Source: Lepidurus packardi (taxonomy: Eukaryota > Arthropoda > Branchiopoda > Notostraca > Triopsidae). From it: a DNA stretch of 64,000 bases. The position numbers and the translations under genes are program-made. The notes beneath the pieces are model-generated. The model was not told where the DNA came from and did no database searches. It worked only from the letters and a program-made list of their open reading frames with translations. Below, one piece after another: positions 24,390 to 35,891 of the stretch (its first letter is position 1; every line of letters starts with the position of its first letter). The stretch lies in the NCBI GenBank assembly GCA_023053545.1, contig JAKZAN010000002.1, positions 9,296,790 to 9,360,789 of the forward strand. The letters are read 5' to 3'.

Positions 24390-27300
24390 CACCTATAAAA
24401 AACTTGTTCCGCCACCTCGTGGATGGTAGTGTGTAGCAAGGGGTATCAATCTTTACAGAAGCTTTACGCTCGAAATAGTTGTATGGCATTCGAAAAAGGA
24501 GGACCAGTAATTTAATTCAAGGAAAAGGAGCAAAAAAACAGGTTAAGAAGTCAAAGCTGAGCCAAATTGCTGGTCCAAAAGAACGCGCAGTTATTAACAA
24601 GCCAGGATTCCAGATTTTTGTCTACTTTTTTTTGTTTTTTTAGCAAAATTTCACTCTCTGGAGAGATTGATTTTTTCTTGGTGGAAATTTTCGGGAAGGG
24701 GGATGTGCCCCGTGTTCGCAATGATGAAAATGAATGGGGCAGCGACAGCCCCAAGGAACCGAAGACACACGACATTGCAAGGTTTTCCTGTAGCTCTCAG
24801 ACCTGGCAAGATAAGTTAGTCTAACTGGAAATGTAATTACGCAGACGTGATTACCGAAGCGAAAAGACTGTTTTGTTGTTTTTTTTGGCGTGCTTGCCTT
24901 CACCCCTGCAGAAGGGTGAATAGGATTTTGTTGACGGTAAGCCAGATTTAATCAATGTTTGCACCTACATGGATCAACAATCTGCACAGTCGGTTTGTCA
25001 AGTAGACCTTTTAAAATTTTACTGCTCAACCTTAAGGTTGTTTTCTTCTCAATTCCTCCTACACCAACAATGAAAATACATAAACAAATGGTTCCATTTT
25101 TGTTTTTGGAGGGACTTGTTAGGGTAGATAACCTGATTTGAGGATAAATAAGCAGTTTATGTAATATAAAGCTATTATGTAAAGCTATTGGTATACTCTA
25201 CTCCTTAAGCATCCAGAGCGCGTTAGCAATGGGGAGGAATGGGGAATGACAGCACCTTCAGCAGCCAGCAACTCGTTGATTGAGTTAAAGCTTGTCAGCC
25301 AGACTCTCGCTCTTTCTCCCTTTCTGCTGATTGGGTTAGGCTCTTCCCCTCAGCAAATTCCACCATACAGCAGAACTTGAGCGGAGAGCAAGAGTAACAC
25401 ACTTGCATGGGCCAAATACACCGTGGAGATGCCTCTTAAGAAAAAACTTTTCGATAACCTTAGCAAAATCACTGTCACCACCAGTAACACGAGGACATCC
25501 TGCAAAGATTGTTGCTGGACATAACTCAATATTGCCTTTACCATTTTCAGAGGACGAAATCTCTTTCTTTTCCTTTTTTTCTTTCGTAACTTTTTAGTCT
25601 GATTCCTTCGCGCTCTAGTTTGAATAATGCTGTACAAAGCCCAATAAGGACCAAATTGGGTTTGCTTTTACGCACCACTGGCTGTCTTCCAAACTCCTGT
25701 CCGCGTCAAATGAACGAATTCACCCCCTCCCTTTAAAAAAAAAATTAATAGGAAGAAGAAAAAGGTACACGGTTTGAAATTTCAGGGTCTGGGCGTCCGT
25801 TTTTCACCCTCCGAAAGCCCTGAACTCGATCATCATTCTGGGTGGTAGCAAATCTACAAGAGCTTCAACCCTCCACCCTCCCCTTCTTGACAGGGAGCCC
25901 AATCATCCAAATCCTTTGGGTCAGCACCAGACCAGGCCAAAGCTAAGGGAGATGACATATATGGTAATTTGGGGTGTGACTTGGTTCCCCAAAATCAACG
26001 AAAATCTGCAGCCTTCCTATATTACTATCCCCTTTACTTATGGTTCCCTGTAATAGTACCCAAACAATTATTTTAGGCTACTATTACTTTGTATCCTTCT
26101 CGTAAATTATATCTATAAATACACTCTATAGGTTGTCTAAAGAAAAAGTTAATTGGAAGTGAAGAACAATTTTGAAGACTTTTCTAAAAGCTTTTTAAAA
26201 AAAATAAATTCCAAATCTTTCAAAACGTTGCATGAACTATATAGTAATTTACTGTCTTTAATGACCTACAAATTCCAAGAATATCTCATCTCGTATGGCT
26301 CCTTATACTAAAAAACAGATTTATCATTTTTTTGTAAAAAAAAAAAAGAAATTCCTTTCTTTTACGCTATTACTTCCTTGCGTGATCCCATTCCAATTTT
26401 AAAATACCTTGCGAAAATCAACAAATTGTAAAGAAAGATTTAAAAAATATTTGTAAATATTTGCTAAACATATCTATTATATTTATAAATATATAAAATA
26501 TTTACTAAGTATGTCATTTAGAATATGTTATTTGTAGTTTAGTGAATGTCAAAAGTGTCGAAAATTACCTTCAAAATACGATTTTATGCAGTAATTATTA
26601 AGATTTTTATTGCAATTTAACAAATTTCTTACTAGTGTTGAAGGCACGTTCTACGCATAAAATGTCCAAAGAAAGAACTATAAGAAAAATTATTGAAACT
26701 TCCACAGAACCTGAACCTTTTGGAAAGTTGCATCAATTATAGAATCTTACTCTCTTTACTTATCCAAAAGTTTCCAAGAAATATTCTCACTTATAAGGAA
26801 TCCTTTTCTTTTTGCCCTATGTTTAAAAACACTTTTTTTTTCTTCTTATAAATCTTCTATACTGTAATTTTTTTTTTATAAATCTTTTTTCTTCTTAGGA
26901 GAAGGAATTGCCAAGCAATTTATACGAAAGCGCTCGCAATTCACACATAAATGTTAGAACGTCGCGTCTTGACCATGAATTTTGCACAAGCGTGATGACA
27001 TTTCACAAAGGCAACAATGGAAAAAGCGCTTTAATGGAACAATATGGGCCCCACAATTTTGTGCCTCCTGTCTGCATGCCTAATGTCGTCTATAGTAGTC
27101 GCCGCTTGAAACTGTGTATCCAACATTTGTTCCTTTTTTCAAATTTTCTTTTTCTTTTCACATTGTCGTATCTTTTGGCCAGCTCCATGCCATAATCATA
27201 ATTTTACACCCTGTTTCCTTAGCATATATAGTTTCCGAAAAACGCCTGGGAATAAAAAAAACGATGTGCTGTATAGGTCTATATTCTCGTAGTGGGCTCT

Positions 27301-29420
27301 GGGCTTTTAATTTCTCATCTCGTAGCAGCCATCCGAGCATCCACACAGTCTCCACGCAGAGTTAACAGACGCACAGAACCAGAAAAGACAAACGACATTC
27401 CTGCCTGCTTGCTCATCCCACCGTCGACAGCACAATACACCGGCAGCTCTATACCCCAGCAAGTCTTTGGGTCCTTGCGCAAGACGTTCTAATTATATCA
27501 TAATTAAGCCCCGTGTCAAGCCCAGCGTCCTAGCCATATGACATGAATCTATGACTCTGTAAAGACGAAAGAGTCATATTAAGCGAGCAGCGTCAGTGTA
27601 CAGTCATCCGGGTAAAACGTCCGGCTTTGACGCTAAAACTGGGAGTTGCAACAACCTTTTCAGCATTACCTGAAGCAAAAAAGAAAAAAGGATTAAATCT
27701 GGTAAAAATCTCAGGTCACCTTCTGCTACTCGCTGTTTACGATATATATACGCCTGTCTCGTAGTTTTAAATTTATATCCCATAAGACAAGCAGCGGGTA
27801 TGCTTCTTCAAGATTGCAAGCTGCGAAATGTAAATTGTTAATCAAGAAAAAGTTCTTAAATATTAACTTAAATTAAATACTCTCTGTGTGCCGACGACTC
27901 CCGTAAACTCCACAAAGTTTGCTCTTAGTTTTAAATAGTAAACATTGCGATACGTTTCAAAATGGATAATTTTGAAATGAGAATAAGTTAAACGTTTACT
28001 TTTAGAATGTAAATAAAGAATTGTTAGTGTACTACAAATATAATATAATTCAAAACAGAAGAAATTAAGAAAGTGCAACGCGGTAAATTGCACAATTAAG
28101 AAACCGAAAAAGTAGAATAGACATATTGTGTGTTACTTATGTTTATGTTGTGTATTTATGTTTATGATGTATAAATCTGCTGTGTATGTTTATATACATA
28201 GGAATAATTAGCATTTAAGGTGCTTGAAATAAAGAATCTAAGTATGGGTATTTTAAAGTCAACATATCAATTAAGCCAAGCAAGCTATTTTAGGATTTCA
28301 TATATTTTTAGCCGTAAACATCTGAATTATTTTTTCGACATCAGATGCTACCCATATTTCATTCATCTATAGTTCATCGTCTGGCGGGGAATTAGAAGAT
28401 CTCCACCTTAAAAAGAAGACAACTTTACAGAACATTAATCTGTAACATTTCCGAAATGTCTTAGAAAACATTTATCTTCCCGAATTTTGCCTGAATTACA
28501 AATGAACCACGCACAATAGTTGAGTCATAGTCTCGAAATTTTCTCCGCCATTTAAGAAAACACCCAAAAAGGAGCATCCTGGCTTTCAGGAATTAATTCT
28601 CATACCGCTTACATTCCTCTTGTCTCTATGACAAGGACCTCATCTTCAGCTCCTCTTTTAGCTCATCAGAAGCAGCGCAAAAGTGTAAAAGGATCAAAAG
28701 AACTCCCAAAATATCTAAAGAAGAAGAAAAAAGTTGACTTGAACTTAAAAACTTGAAAGTTGACCTTAAATAAGGAATTTGTAGCTTCATGCATGTATGC
28801 AAGCACAGTTCTAAAGGATGTGGCTGTGATATAATATGTCAGGCCTCCCAAGTTTCAGGACTGAAAGCTTTTCTCGCTACAAAAAAAGATCAATAAGAAG
28901 GAAAGCGTGGTTCAACTACACACACACAAGGCAATACTCTTTCTTTCTCTCTCTGTATACACATACCAGCAAAAGGCTGTACATATAAGATTCTTCGTTA
29001 GTATGCCGATCTCGTTTGACCACCCCCTCTACCCCCTATTCAAGTCACAGCTACTTTGCTAAACTTTCAGGGAAACCTTGCATAATAACCAAATGTCCTC
29101 GACCCCCCACCTTCCCAGTCAATGATAATTACCCAAGTTTGGAAAGGAAGGGAGGGAGTGCACCAAAACATGCCCGAAAATTCAGTCAATAAAAGTTTCA
29201 GAATGGCACTTTTAGCCATTCTTTTTCGATTTCGGAAAAGCAATGGTCCTCCGCACTCGGTAACGGTCGTAAATAAGTGGTGTGTGCATTTTGGAAGTTT
29301 TACAATTCCGTGAGCGTAAGCCTTAACCACATTTACCCCAAAAATGCTCCACCATCTATCACTTGTCTTGTTCCGCGGTTGCAACAATCCCGCTATACCC
29401 TCTCAATCAGGGGTAAATAC
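24390..29420. other. AT-rich gene-poor stretch with an old local duplication
   Basis: Apart from the unassigned minus-strand frame at 25,336-25,593 I see no gene. Around 26,100-26,900 and 27,800-28,800 the sequence is very AT-rich. Segments at about 26,200-26,320 and 26,700-26,810 resemble each other: GTTGCATGAACTATA against GTTGCATCAATTATA, and AAATTCCAAGAATAT against AGTTTCCAAGAAATAT. The offset of about 501 bp suggests a decayed duplication. Confidence 0.4.
25336..25593 (-). pseudogene. Unassigned 85-residue open frame lacking a start codon
   Basis: The frame is open on the minus strand from 25,593 to a TAA at 25,338-25,336. After a lysine- and glutamate-rich start it has a protein-like composition, including an IELCPATIFAGCPRVTGGD segment and a DFAKVIEKFFLKRHLHG segment. 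There is no ATG and no strong splice acceptor upstream; a possible donor (GCAA|GTGTGT) lies within. I do not recognise it. Together with the minus-strand frame at 23,275-23,469 it might represent exons or the remains of one gene, but the evidence is weak. Confidence 0.25.
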
Positions 29421-29716
29421 TGTTACGGACAAGTCCGTAAAAGGTTGTTTCCCAGCACAACCGCACCGAAACTAGCCGGAGGCCCCCTATACCTACGCAC
29501 ATAGGTATAAGGGGGGATTGCGAAACCATCAGCCTTTTCCCCTGCAAAACGGAAAAGGAGAGTGGCTCTGCAGAAGCGGTGACGAAAAGACCTGCTAGAC
29601 GTGTTGTTTCAGTTTTGTTCCTCATTTTCAGTTCCAGTTTCATTTATATTCCCATGTATGTGGTTAATAAATTAGTAAACAAGAACCGAACCCAATGTTA
29701 CTAGAGCTAGGTAACA
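29421..29716 (+). repeat. 5' LTR
   Basis: Begins TGTTACGGAC and ends GCTAGGTAACA, with TGTTAC/GTAACA as terminal inverted repeat. It contains three stem-loop sequences: ACGGAC/GTCCGT at the very start, a ~13-bp stem at 29483-29516 (CCCCCTATACCTA against TAGGTATAAGGGGG, one bulge), and CCTTTTCC/GGAAAAGG (29533-29540 and 29551-29558). An AATAAA at 29666-29671 may serve as the polyadenylation signal. Confidence 0.95.
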
Positions 29717-29721
29717 TTTTC

Positions 29722-29739
29722 TGGTGCCGAAACCCGGGA
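29722..29739 (+). other. Primer binding site
   Basis: TGGTGCCGAAACCCGGGA begins six bases downstream of the LTR end. It starts with TGG, complementary to the CCA end of a tRNA, as expected for minus-strand priming in LTR retrotransposons. I cannot assign the tRNA isotype from sequence alone. Confidence 0.75.
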
Positions 29740-29778
29740 GCTCATTGAATAGTGTCACGAACTTGATTTTGATCTGAC

Positions 29779-32700
29779 ATGGCTACAAGTGACCTCGCCC
29801 CGACCGTAGACGTGCCGTTCGCAAACGACCTGAGGGGACTTAAACAAACGCGCACAAACGCCAAACGTACCCTCACTCGTGTTATCAACCGAATCTCCAC
29901 CCATGTCGCTGAGCGAGGGAGTCGAAGTGCACTGAAGGTTCATCGTATCCACCTAACCGACGCTTTCGAGGATTGTATGAACGCCCACCGAAACTATATG
30001 AGGCAAACAGACATCGAAGCCGACATCGCATCATCGGACGACTGGGTCCAGGAAGTAGATGAAACTACACGGAGATGCTACACCGACATCGATGATTATT
30101 TAGCTTCAAGGGCGAATAGCGTCTCGTCTGTGTCGTCTCGGTCAACAGTACTCTCCTCCCCTCGCACTCTACTTTCCGAAGCTAAACGAAAATCGAAGGA
30201 AACGGAACTACGACTTCAACAAGCCGCGAGGGCTGAAGAAAATCGCCTGCAGGAGGCCGCGAGGCTTCGGAAGCTGCAAGCCGATTTAGAGGAGCAATCG
30301 ATTCGTATAGAATCAGCGAAGCAACAACGCGCCCTAGCGGACGAGCTGGAACTCACCAACCTTCAAGTGGCGTTGTACGAGAGCGCCGTTGAAGAGGAAG
30401 AGCTGCCACCCGATGGCGAAGCTGAATGTACGAGACCAGAGGAGGCCACGCCCCCTATTACATCGTTGCAATCACCATACGCTTCGCCAATAGCCCAGCA
30501 GGACAACCGTAATGACTTGGCTCTCCCACGATCTCCGAACCCCTTCCCTCGGAAAATCTCGTACCACCGACCGGACACCGACCCACCGCGCTCTGCAAAC
30601 GGGCCGGCCGACATGCGAACTTTCGTTACCCAGCCCGATGAGTGGATTAGCGACACAGACGACCCAAACACACCAGCGTTGCCTTCCCAAGCAGCCCCTC
30701 CCTACGCGCCTTGGCTTGCAGGCGTCATGCCAAGGCTCGATCTGAATCCCTTTGATGGCGACCCGAGGGAGTGGCCCCTCTTCATCGGAAATTTTAAAAC
30801 ACTAGTACACGACGTGGTGCCCTGTGACTCCCAACGAATCGCGATTCTACGTCAATTGCTGACGCCGAAGATCCGCGAAAGCATCGCAGAGACGCTACAC
30901 AGCCCTGTGTTGTATCGACAAGCGTTAAGGGAGTTACAAGACCAGTACGGCCACCCCCACCTAGTGGCTCGCTCCTATGTCAAGACCCTCATTGACCTTC
31001 CGAATCTGAAGAATTACGATTTTGAATCCCTAAAGACCTTTTCGCGAAAACTCCACGGATCGGTCACCACGTTACTCCTCAGCGGATACAAGCAGGAGTT
31101 ATCATCGGCCGTCACATTGGAGCAACTGTTAGGTAAATTGCCCGTGGGTATACGAAGCAGATGGGGTCGCCAGGTACTACGTCTAGAACCGCGACTTCCT
31201 ACGTTATTAGACTTTGACTCTTGGCTCCAGTACGAGGTCAAGGCTGAGACACGAGTACGACCGATAGAGGGCAACACCGACATATATAAACCGAAAGGGA
31301 GCGAGGGTCACAAGACTAATAAAGCTGGATTGAAACCACGCAGGGACCAGACGCCATACCCGACGGTCCTCGCTACAAAATTAGCGGCCGAAGACACTGA
31401 AGGAAGCTGGGTTTGCTTCGCCTGCAAGGAGAAGCACCAAACGAAGGATTGCAAGAAGTTTACGTCCCTGTCTCCCTCCGAAAGAATCCGATTGGCGAAG
31501 GAAAATGGCATTTGTTTTCGCTGTTTGCGGAAAGGGCATATTGGCCGAGACTGCGCTTCTACGAAGGAGTGTGGTACGAGCGGTTGTAAGCGCTACCACC
31601 ACCCTCTTCTCCATGACGCCCCACGAGCCTTTGACCGGAAAGGTCCAAGCGATACAGCAAACCGAAATGGCCTTACATCCGGAGGTGACGCCGAAGACCC
31701 TGACGACAACCGACATGTTAACCATGTGACAACAAATGCGAATAACACTGAGGTGTTATTGGCAGTAGTACCCGTCAGACTCCGCTCGGATTACACCTAC
31801 CTCGACACCTTCGCTTTGCTAGACAGCGGGAGCGAAGTCTCCTTGATCCGCCAGGACATCGCTGACAAGCTCCATCTCGAGGGCGGAACCGAAGTTCTGC
31901 GGATCGGGACCTTCCACGGCCAGGACCCAATCCTGAATACCAGGAAGGTTACAGTTAAGGTCGAGTCCCTGGACCAGAACACGTGCCTTGACGTAATAGA
32001 TGCCCTAACCGTACCAAAATTGAATGTCTCAAGAAGATCAGTTAACTGGCCAAAATTAAAGACCCGATGGGCGCACCTGTCCGGCATTGACATCCCAGCC
32101 GTCGATTCGACACAGGTAACAGTGCTTCTGGGTATGGACGTCCCGGGAGCCCATCGCCAGTTGAAGCTCCGAACATCGAGAGAAACAGCAGCAGCTCCGA
32201 TCGCGATACAGACTCCCTTCGGCTGGTGTGCAGTGGGCAAGATTCCCAAAGGTCGGATCACAGCGCCACCTAGTTGCAACCTCCTCAACCTACCATCTAC
32301 AAGGGACGACCACCTGGATGAACTGCTCGAAAAATTTTGGACCATCGAATCATTCGGAGTGGGTACGGCAAAGCGTCCAATCAGTCCAGACAACAGGAAG
32401 GCACTACAGATTTTCGAATCTACCCTACGACACGACGGCAGCCACTATGAAGTCGGGTTACCGTGGAGATCATCGGATGTCGCTCTCCCCGATAATAGAA
32501 GTGCAGCGTTACGCCGCCTTTTCGCAATTGAGCGTAAGTTTGCACGCAATGAACGTTACGCCGCAACGTACGACGCCGTAATGTCCGAATATGCTTCACT
32601 GGGCCACGCTAGGAAGCTTTCAAGGGAGGAGTTGGACGGGCCAGCCGGTCGAACTTGGTATTTGCCACACCACGGGGTCGTGAACCCCAACAAGCCAGAC

Positions 32701-32913
32701 AAGGTCCGAGTCGTGTTTGATGCGTCTGCGTCCTACGAAGGATCATCTTTGAACGCCAGCCTTTTACAAGGACCTGACTTGCTCGTAAGTCTCCCTGGGT
32801 TGCTGATACGCTTCCGTGAGAATATGGTGGCCGTTTCTTCGGATATCGAAAAGATTGAACGTACAGATTTTTGGCGCCGTCTCGTCACCGTCAATATGCA
32901 TGTACGTACTTAA
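29779..32913 (+). CDS. Gag-protease and 5' part of pol (Bel/Pao)
   Basis: The frame starts at an ATG 62 bp after the LTR. Residues ~130-205 form a charged helical or coiled-coil segment of Bel/Pao Gag, and ~325-475 match the Gag region usually annotated as DUF1759 (LNPFDGDPREWPLFIGNF and following). Two CCHC-type zinc knuckles lie at ~546-558 and ~575-588 (CFACKEKHQTKDC and CFRCLRKGHIGRDC). A retropepsin-like aspartic protease follows, with its LLDSGSEVSLI active-site motif near residue 680. The frame then runs into the N-terminal part of reverse transcriptase. It is homologous up to the motif-A aspartate region (VSSDIEK, near 32,850) and loses homology there because of a deletion. The last ~20 codons before the TAA are out-of-frame readthrough, not authentic protein. 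Confidence 0.9.
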   Translation: MATSDLAPTVDVPFANDLRGLKQTRTNAKRTLTRVINRISTHVAERGSRSALKVHRIHLTDAFEDCMNAHRNYMRQTDIEADIASSDDWVQEVDETTRRCYTDIDDYLASRANSVSSVSSRSTVLSSPRTLLSEAKRKSKETELRLQQAARAEENRLQEAARLRKLQADLEEQSIRIESAKQQRALADELELTNLQVALYESAVEEEELPPDGEAECTRPEEATPPITSLQSPYASPIAQQDNRNDLALPRSPNPFPRKISYHRPDTDPPRSANGPADMRTFVTQPDEWISDTDDPNTPALPSQAAPPYAPWLAGVMPRLDLNPFDGDPREWPLFIGNFKTLVHDVVPCDSQRIAILRQLLTPKIRESIAETLHSPVLYRQALRELQDQYGHPHLVARSYVKTLIDLPNLKNYDFESLKTFSRKLHGSVTTLLLSGYKQELSSAVTLEQLLGKLPVGIRSRWGRQVLRLEPRLPTLLDFDSWLQYEVKAETRVRPIEGNTDIYKPKGSEGHKTNKAGLKPRRDQTPYPTVLATKLAAEDTEGSWVCFACKEKHQTKDCKKFTSLSPSERIRLAKENGICFRCLRKGHIGRDCASTKECGTSGCKRYHHPLLHDAPRAFDRKGPSDTANRNGLTSGGDAEDPDDNRHVNHVTTNANNTEVLLAVVPVRLRSDYTYLDTFALLDSGSEVSLIRQDIADKLHLEGGTEVLRIGTFHGQDPILNTRKVTVKVESLDQNTCLDVIDALTVPKLNVSRRSVNWPKLKTRWAHLSGIDIPAVDSTQVTVLLGMDVPGAHRQLKLRTSRETAAAPIAIQTPFGWCAVGKIPKGRITAPPSCNLLNLPSTRDDHLDELLEKFWTIESFGVGTAKRPISPDNRKALQIFESTLRHDGSHYEVGLPWRSSDVALPDNRSAALRRLFAIERKFARNERYAATYDAVMSEYASLGHARKLSREELDGPAGRTWYLPHHGVVNPNKPDKVRVVFDASASYEGSSLNASLLQGPDLLVSLPGLLIRFRENMVAVSSDIEKIERTDFWRRLVTVNMHVRT

Positions 32914-35566
32914 CAAGACCGCGGAAGACTTCGGAACAAGCCAACCAAATCTGATGGAAAAGGTACAACGGAACTTCTACGTTGATAATTATCTAGACTC
33001 TCTGGATACCGAAGAGGAAGCAATTGCGGCTTCTAAACAACTGACTGCTCTGCTTTCCAAGGGAGGATTCAGGCTGACAAAATGGCTCTCGAGCTCTCGC
33101 ACCGTAGTAGCGTCCTTTCCAGTGAACGAACTTGCGAATCCGAAAATGAATATTGACCTCGACGATCTCCCAATTGAGCGAGCATTGGGAGTGTTATGGA
33201 ACGCCGAAACCGACACCTTTGGATTCAATACTACGGTAAGCCGCGAAGTCACGAACCCGACAAAGAGACAGGTCCTAAGAACCATAGCTAGCATCTTCGA
33301 CCCCCTTGGCTTCCTGTCGCCTATAATTTTAGCGGCGAAGTCCATCATGCAGGAGGTATGGCGACAACGCCTTGACTGGGACGACAAATTACCCTCCCCC
33401 TTGCAGGATGTATGGAACACCTGGGTATCCGAACTTGAACACCTGACGGACTTCAGCATCCCGCGATATCTACGCTTTGGCCAGACCTTGGGTTCTGTAC
33501 AGCTCCACACGTTCGGAGATGCCTCGGAAACGGGGTACGGCGCCGTTTCGTATCTTCGATTCGCCGACACAGCCGGAGCAGTCGTAGTGTCCTTGGTCAT
33601 GTCCAAGGCAAGAGTAGCCCCGGTAAAACGGGTCACTATACCACGCCTTGAGCTCTTAGGAGCTGTGACCGCCACTAGACTGGCTAACTTCATCGCGACA
33701 GAACTGCGAATCAAGCTGAACGAAGTATTCTTCTGGACGGACTCAACCACAGTCCTCAAATGGATAAACTCTCGCACATGTAGATTTACAACTTTCGTAG
33801 CCAATCGCGTAGGCGAGATAATTGAAACCAGTCGACCCGGCCAGTGGAACCACGTCCCTGGATTAAGCAACCCAGCTGATCTCTGCAGCAGAGGCACCTC
33901 CGTCACTAGTCTGACTAATCAGCGACTTTGGTTCGAAGGCCCGGAATTTCTGAAAAGGGTCCCAGAAGATTGGCCGATGGGATTTAAGCTGGACCAAACT
34001 CCCGAACACGACGACCCGGAAATTGTACCCTTGAAATGGATCGGTCTACTCACGTCATTGGAGGAACCCCTTCTCGACTTGTTCTGGAGGATCGGCAATT
34101 TGAGTCGTTTGAAACGTGTCGTCGCCTACGTGCAACGTTTCATCCGAAACTGTCGCTCAGACAGATGCGCACGAATCCTTGGACCGTTACAAGTCTCTGA
34201 AGCCAGTAATGCACTGCGAACCTGCCTAGGTGTAGCGCAAAGAAACGCGTTTATGGTAGAAACGCTTGCGTTAAGGACCAGAAAGCCTATTAGGTCTGAT
34301 TCGCGACTACTGAAACTCACACCGTACATTGATGCCGACGGTATTATTCGGGCCGATGGCAGAATACGCCACGCCCAAATTGACCCCAACACGAAAAACC
34401 CGATACTCCTGTGTCCGAAAAGCCCACTAACGCGATTGGTAATTCTGGACTGTCACGAGCGAACGCTTCATTCCTCAACCGAACGGACACTGGCCGAGTT
34501 ACAACGAAACTATTGGGTGCTTAAGGGAAGGCAGACAGTCAAGCATCTTATTCGACACTGCGCGATGTGCAAACGACTGAGAACACAACCCGAAGTCCCG
34601 CTTATGGCAGCATTACCGAAACAACGTCTGGAAGCCTTTAAGCCGCCTTTTACGAACACGGGAGTTGATTTTTTTGGACCGCTCAACGTAGTCATACACA
34701 GGAGAGTACACAAGCGTTACGGCTGTTTATTCACTTGTCTAGTCACGCGAGCGGTTCACATTGAAATTGCTCAGAGTCTGGACACCGACTCGTTTATTTT
34801 AGCCTTACGACGTTTCATCGGCCGGCGAGGATGCCCGGCTGTATGTTACAGCGACAACGGCACGAATTTCGTGGCCGCCGAGCGCGAACTCAGAGAATGT
34901 CTCTCCCACCTGAACAAAAGCCGAATCTACGAAACTGCCCTTCAGCGCGGCATCACTTGGCATTTCTCCCCCCCTTCATCGCCACACTTCGGTGGAGTTT
35001 GGGAGCGTTTAGTGCGTTCGGCTAAGTCCGCTTTGCGTTATACCCTAAACAAGCGAACCGTGAACGAAGAAGTTTTAGCAACAGTTATGGCGGAAGTCGA
35101 GTCCCTAATTAATGGACGCCCCTTGACTCATGTAAGCTTAGACCACGCAGACCTAGACCCACTCACGCCAAATCACTTCCTCCTGGGCAGGCCCAACCCA
35201 AACATACCGCCTGACATTTTTTGTGAAGACGAGGTAGACTCGAGGAAGAGATGGCGTTGTTCCCAGGCGATTGTCGAATTGTTCTGGCGAAGATGGATGC
35301 GCGAATATGTTCCTACCCTTATCGAGAGACGTAAGTGGCTTCGTGATAGGCGTAACATCCGAGAAGACGACGTGGTCCTCATCGTCGACAAGAATTCGCC
35401 AAGGGGACATTGGCCGCTAGGTCGCGTGATCAAGCCACTACCCGGGCCGGACGGAGTAGTACGCGCAGCGCGTGTGAAGACCGCTACCGGTGAGTTGGTA
35501 CGACCTGTGGCTAAGCTATGCCTTCTGGAAGAAGCCGACTACGAGGGTGAAGTACGGCGAGACTAG
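32852..35566 (+). pseudogene. Downstream pol: RT remnant, RNase H, integrase
   Basis: This frame is offset by one base from the gag-protease frame. It resumes RT homology at RLNVQIFGAVSSPS, so roughly 60 codons that include part of the RT palm appear to be missing at the junction. The catalytic YxDD position reads YVDN (32,978-32,989), with the second aspartate replaced by asparagine. Downstream are an RNase H domain (HTFGDASETGYGAV near 33,510; a WTDSTTVLKW strand near 33,735), an integrase zinc-binding region (H..H then CAMC near 34,560), and a DDE core with GVDFFGP near 34,662 and SDNGTNF near 34,850. A C-terminal domain of the DUF5641 type ends at TAG 35,564-35,566. The first open codon is a GTG at 32,816, but that upstream part is out-of-frame sequence. 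As it stands this copy should not make active RT. Confidence 0.9.
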
Positions 35567-35595
35567 TGTTTCTATACAAGAAACAGGGCCGGCGA

Positions 35596-35891
35596 TGTTA
35601 CGGACAAGTCCGTAAAAGGTTGTTTCCCAGCACAACCGCACCGAAACTAGCCGGAGGCCCCCTATACCTACGCACATAGGTATAAGGGGGGATTGCGAAA
35701 CCATCAGCCTTTTCCCCTGCAAAACGGAAAAGGAGAGTGGCTCTGCAGAAGCGGTGACGAAAAGACCTGCTAGACGTGTTGTTTCAGTTTTGTTCCTCAT
35801 TTTCAGTTCCAGTTTCATTTATATTCCCATGTATGTGGTTAATAAATTAGTAAACAAGAACCGAACCCAATGTTACTAGAGCTAGGTAACA
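35596..35891 (+). repeat. 3' LTR
   Basis: Identical by eye over all 296 bp to the 5' LTR, ending GTAACA directly before the AATAC target duplication. The AATAAA equivalent lies at 35841-35846. The polypurine tract expected just upstream is poorly defined (ACAAGAAACAGGGCCGGCGA). Confidence 0.95.

Noticed and set aside
1..29420. tRNA, rRNA or CRISPR-like arrays
   Set aside because: No cloverleaf with a TTCGANTC T-arm was noticed, no rRNA blocks, and the tandem repeats lack spacer-repeat structure; the window is eukaryotic.
32989..33906. 305-codon minus-strand frame opposite the retrotransposon pol gene
   Set aside because: It is a shadow of the pol coding strand; the plus-strand frame has clear RNase H and other pol motifs.
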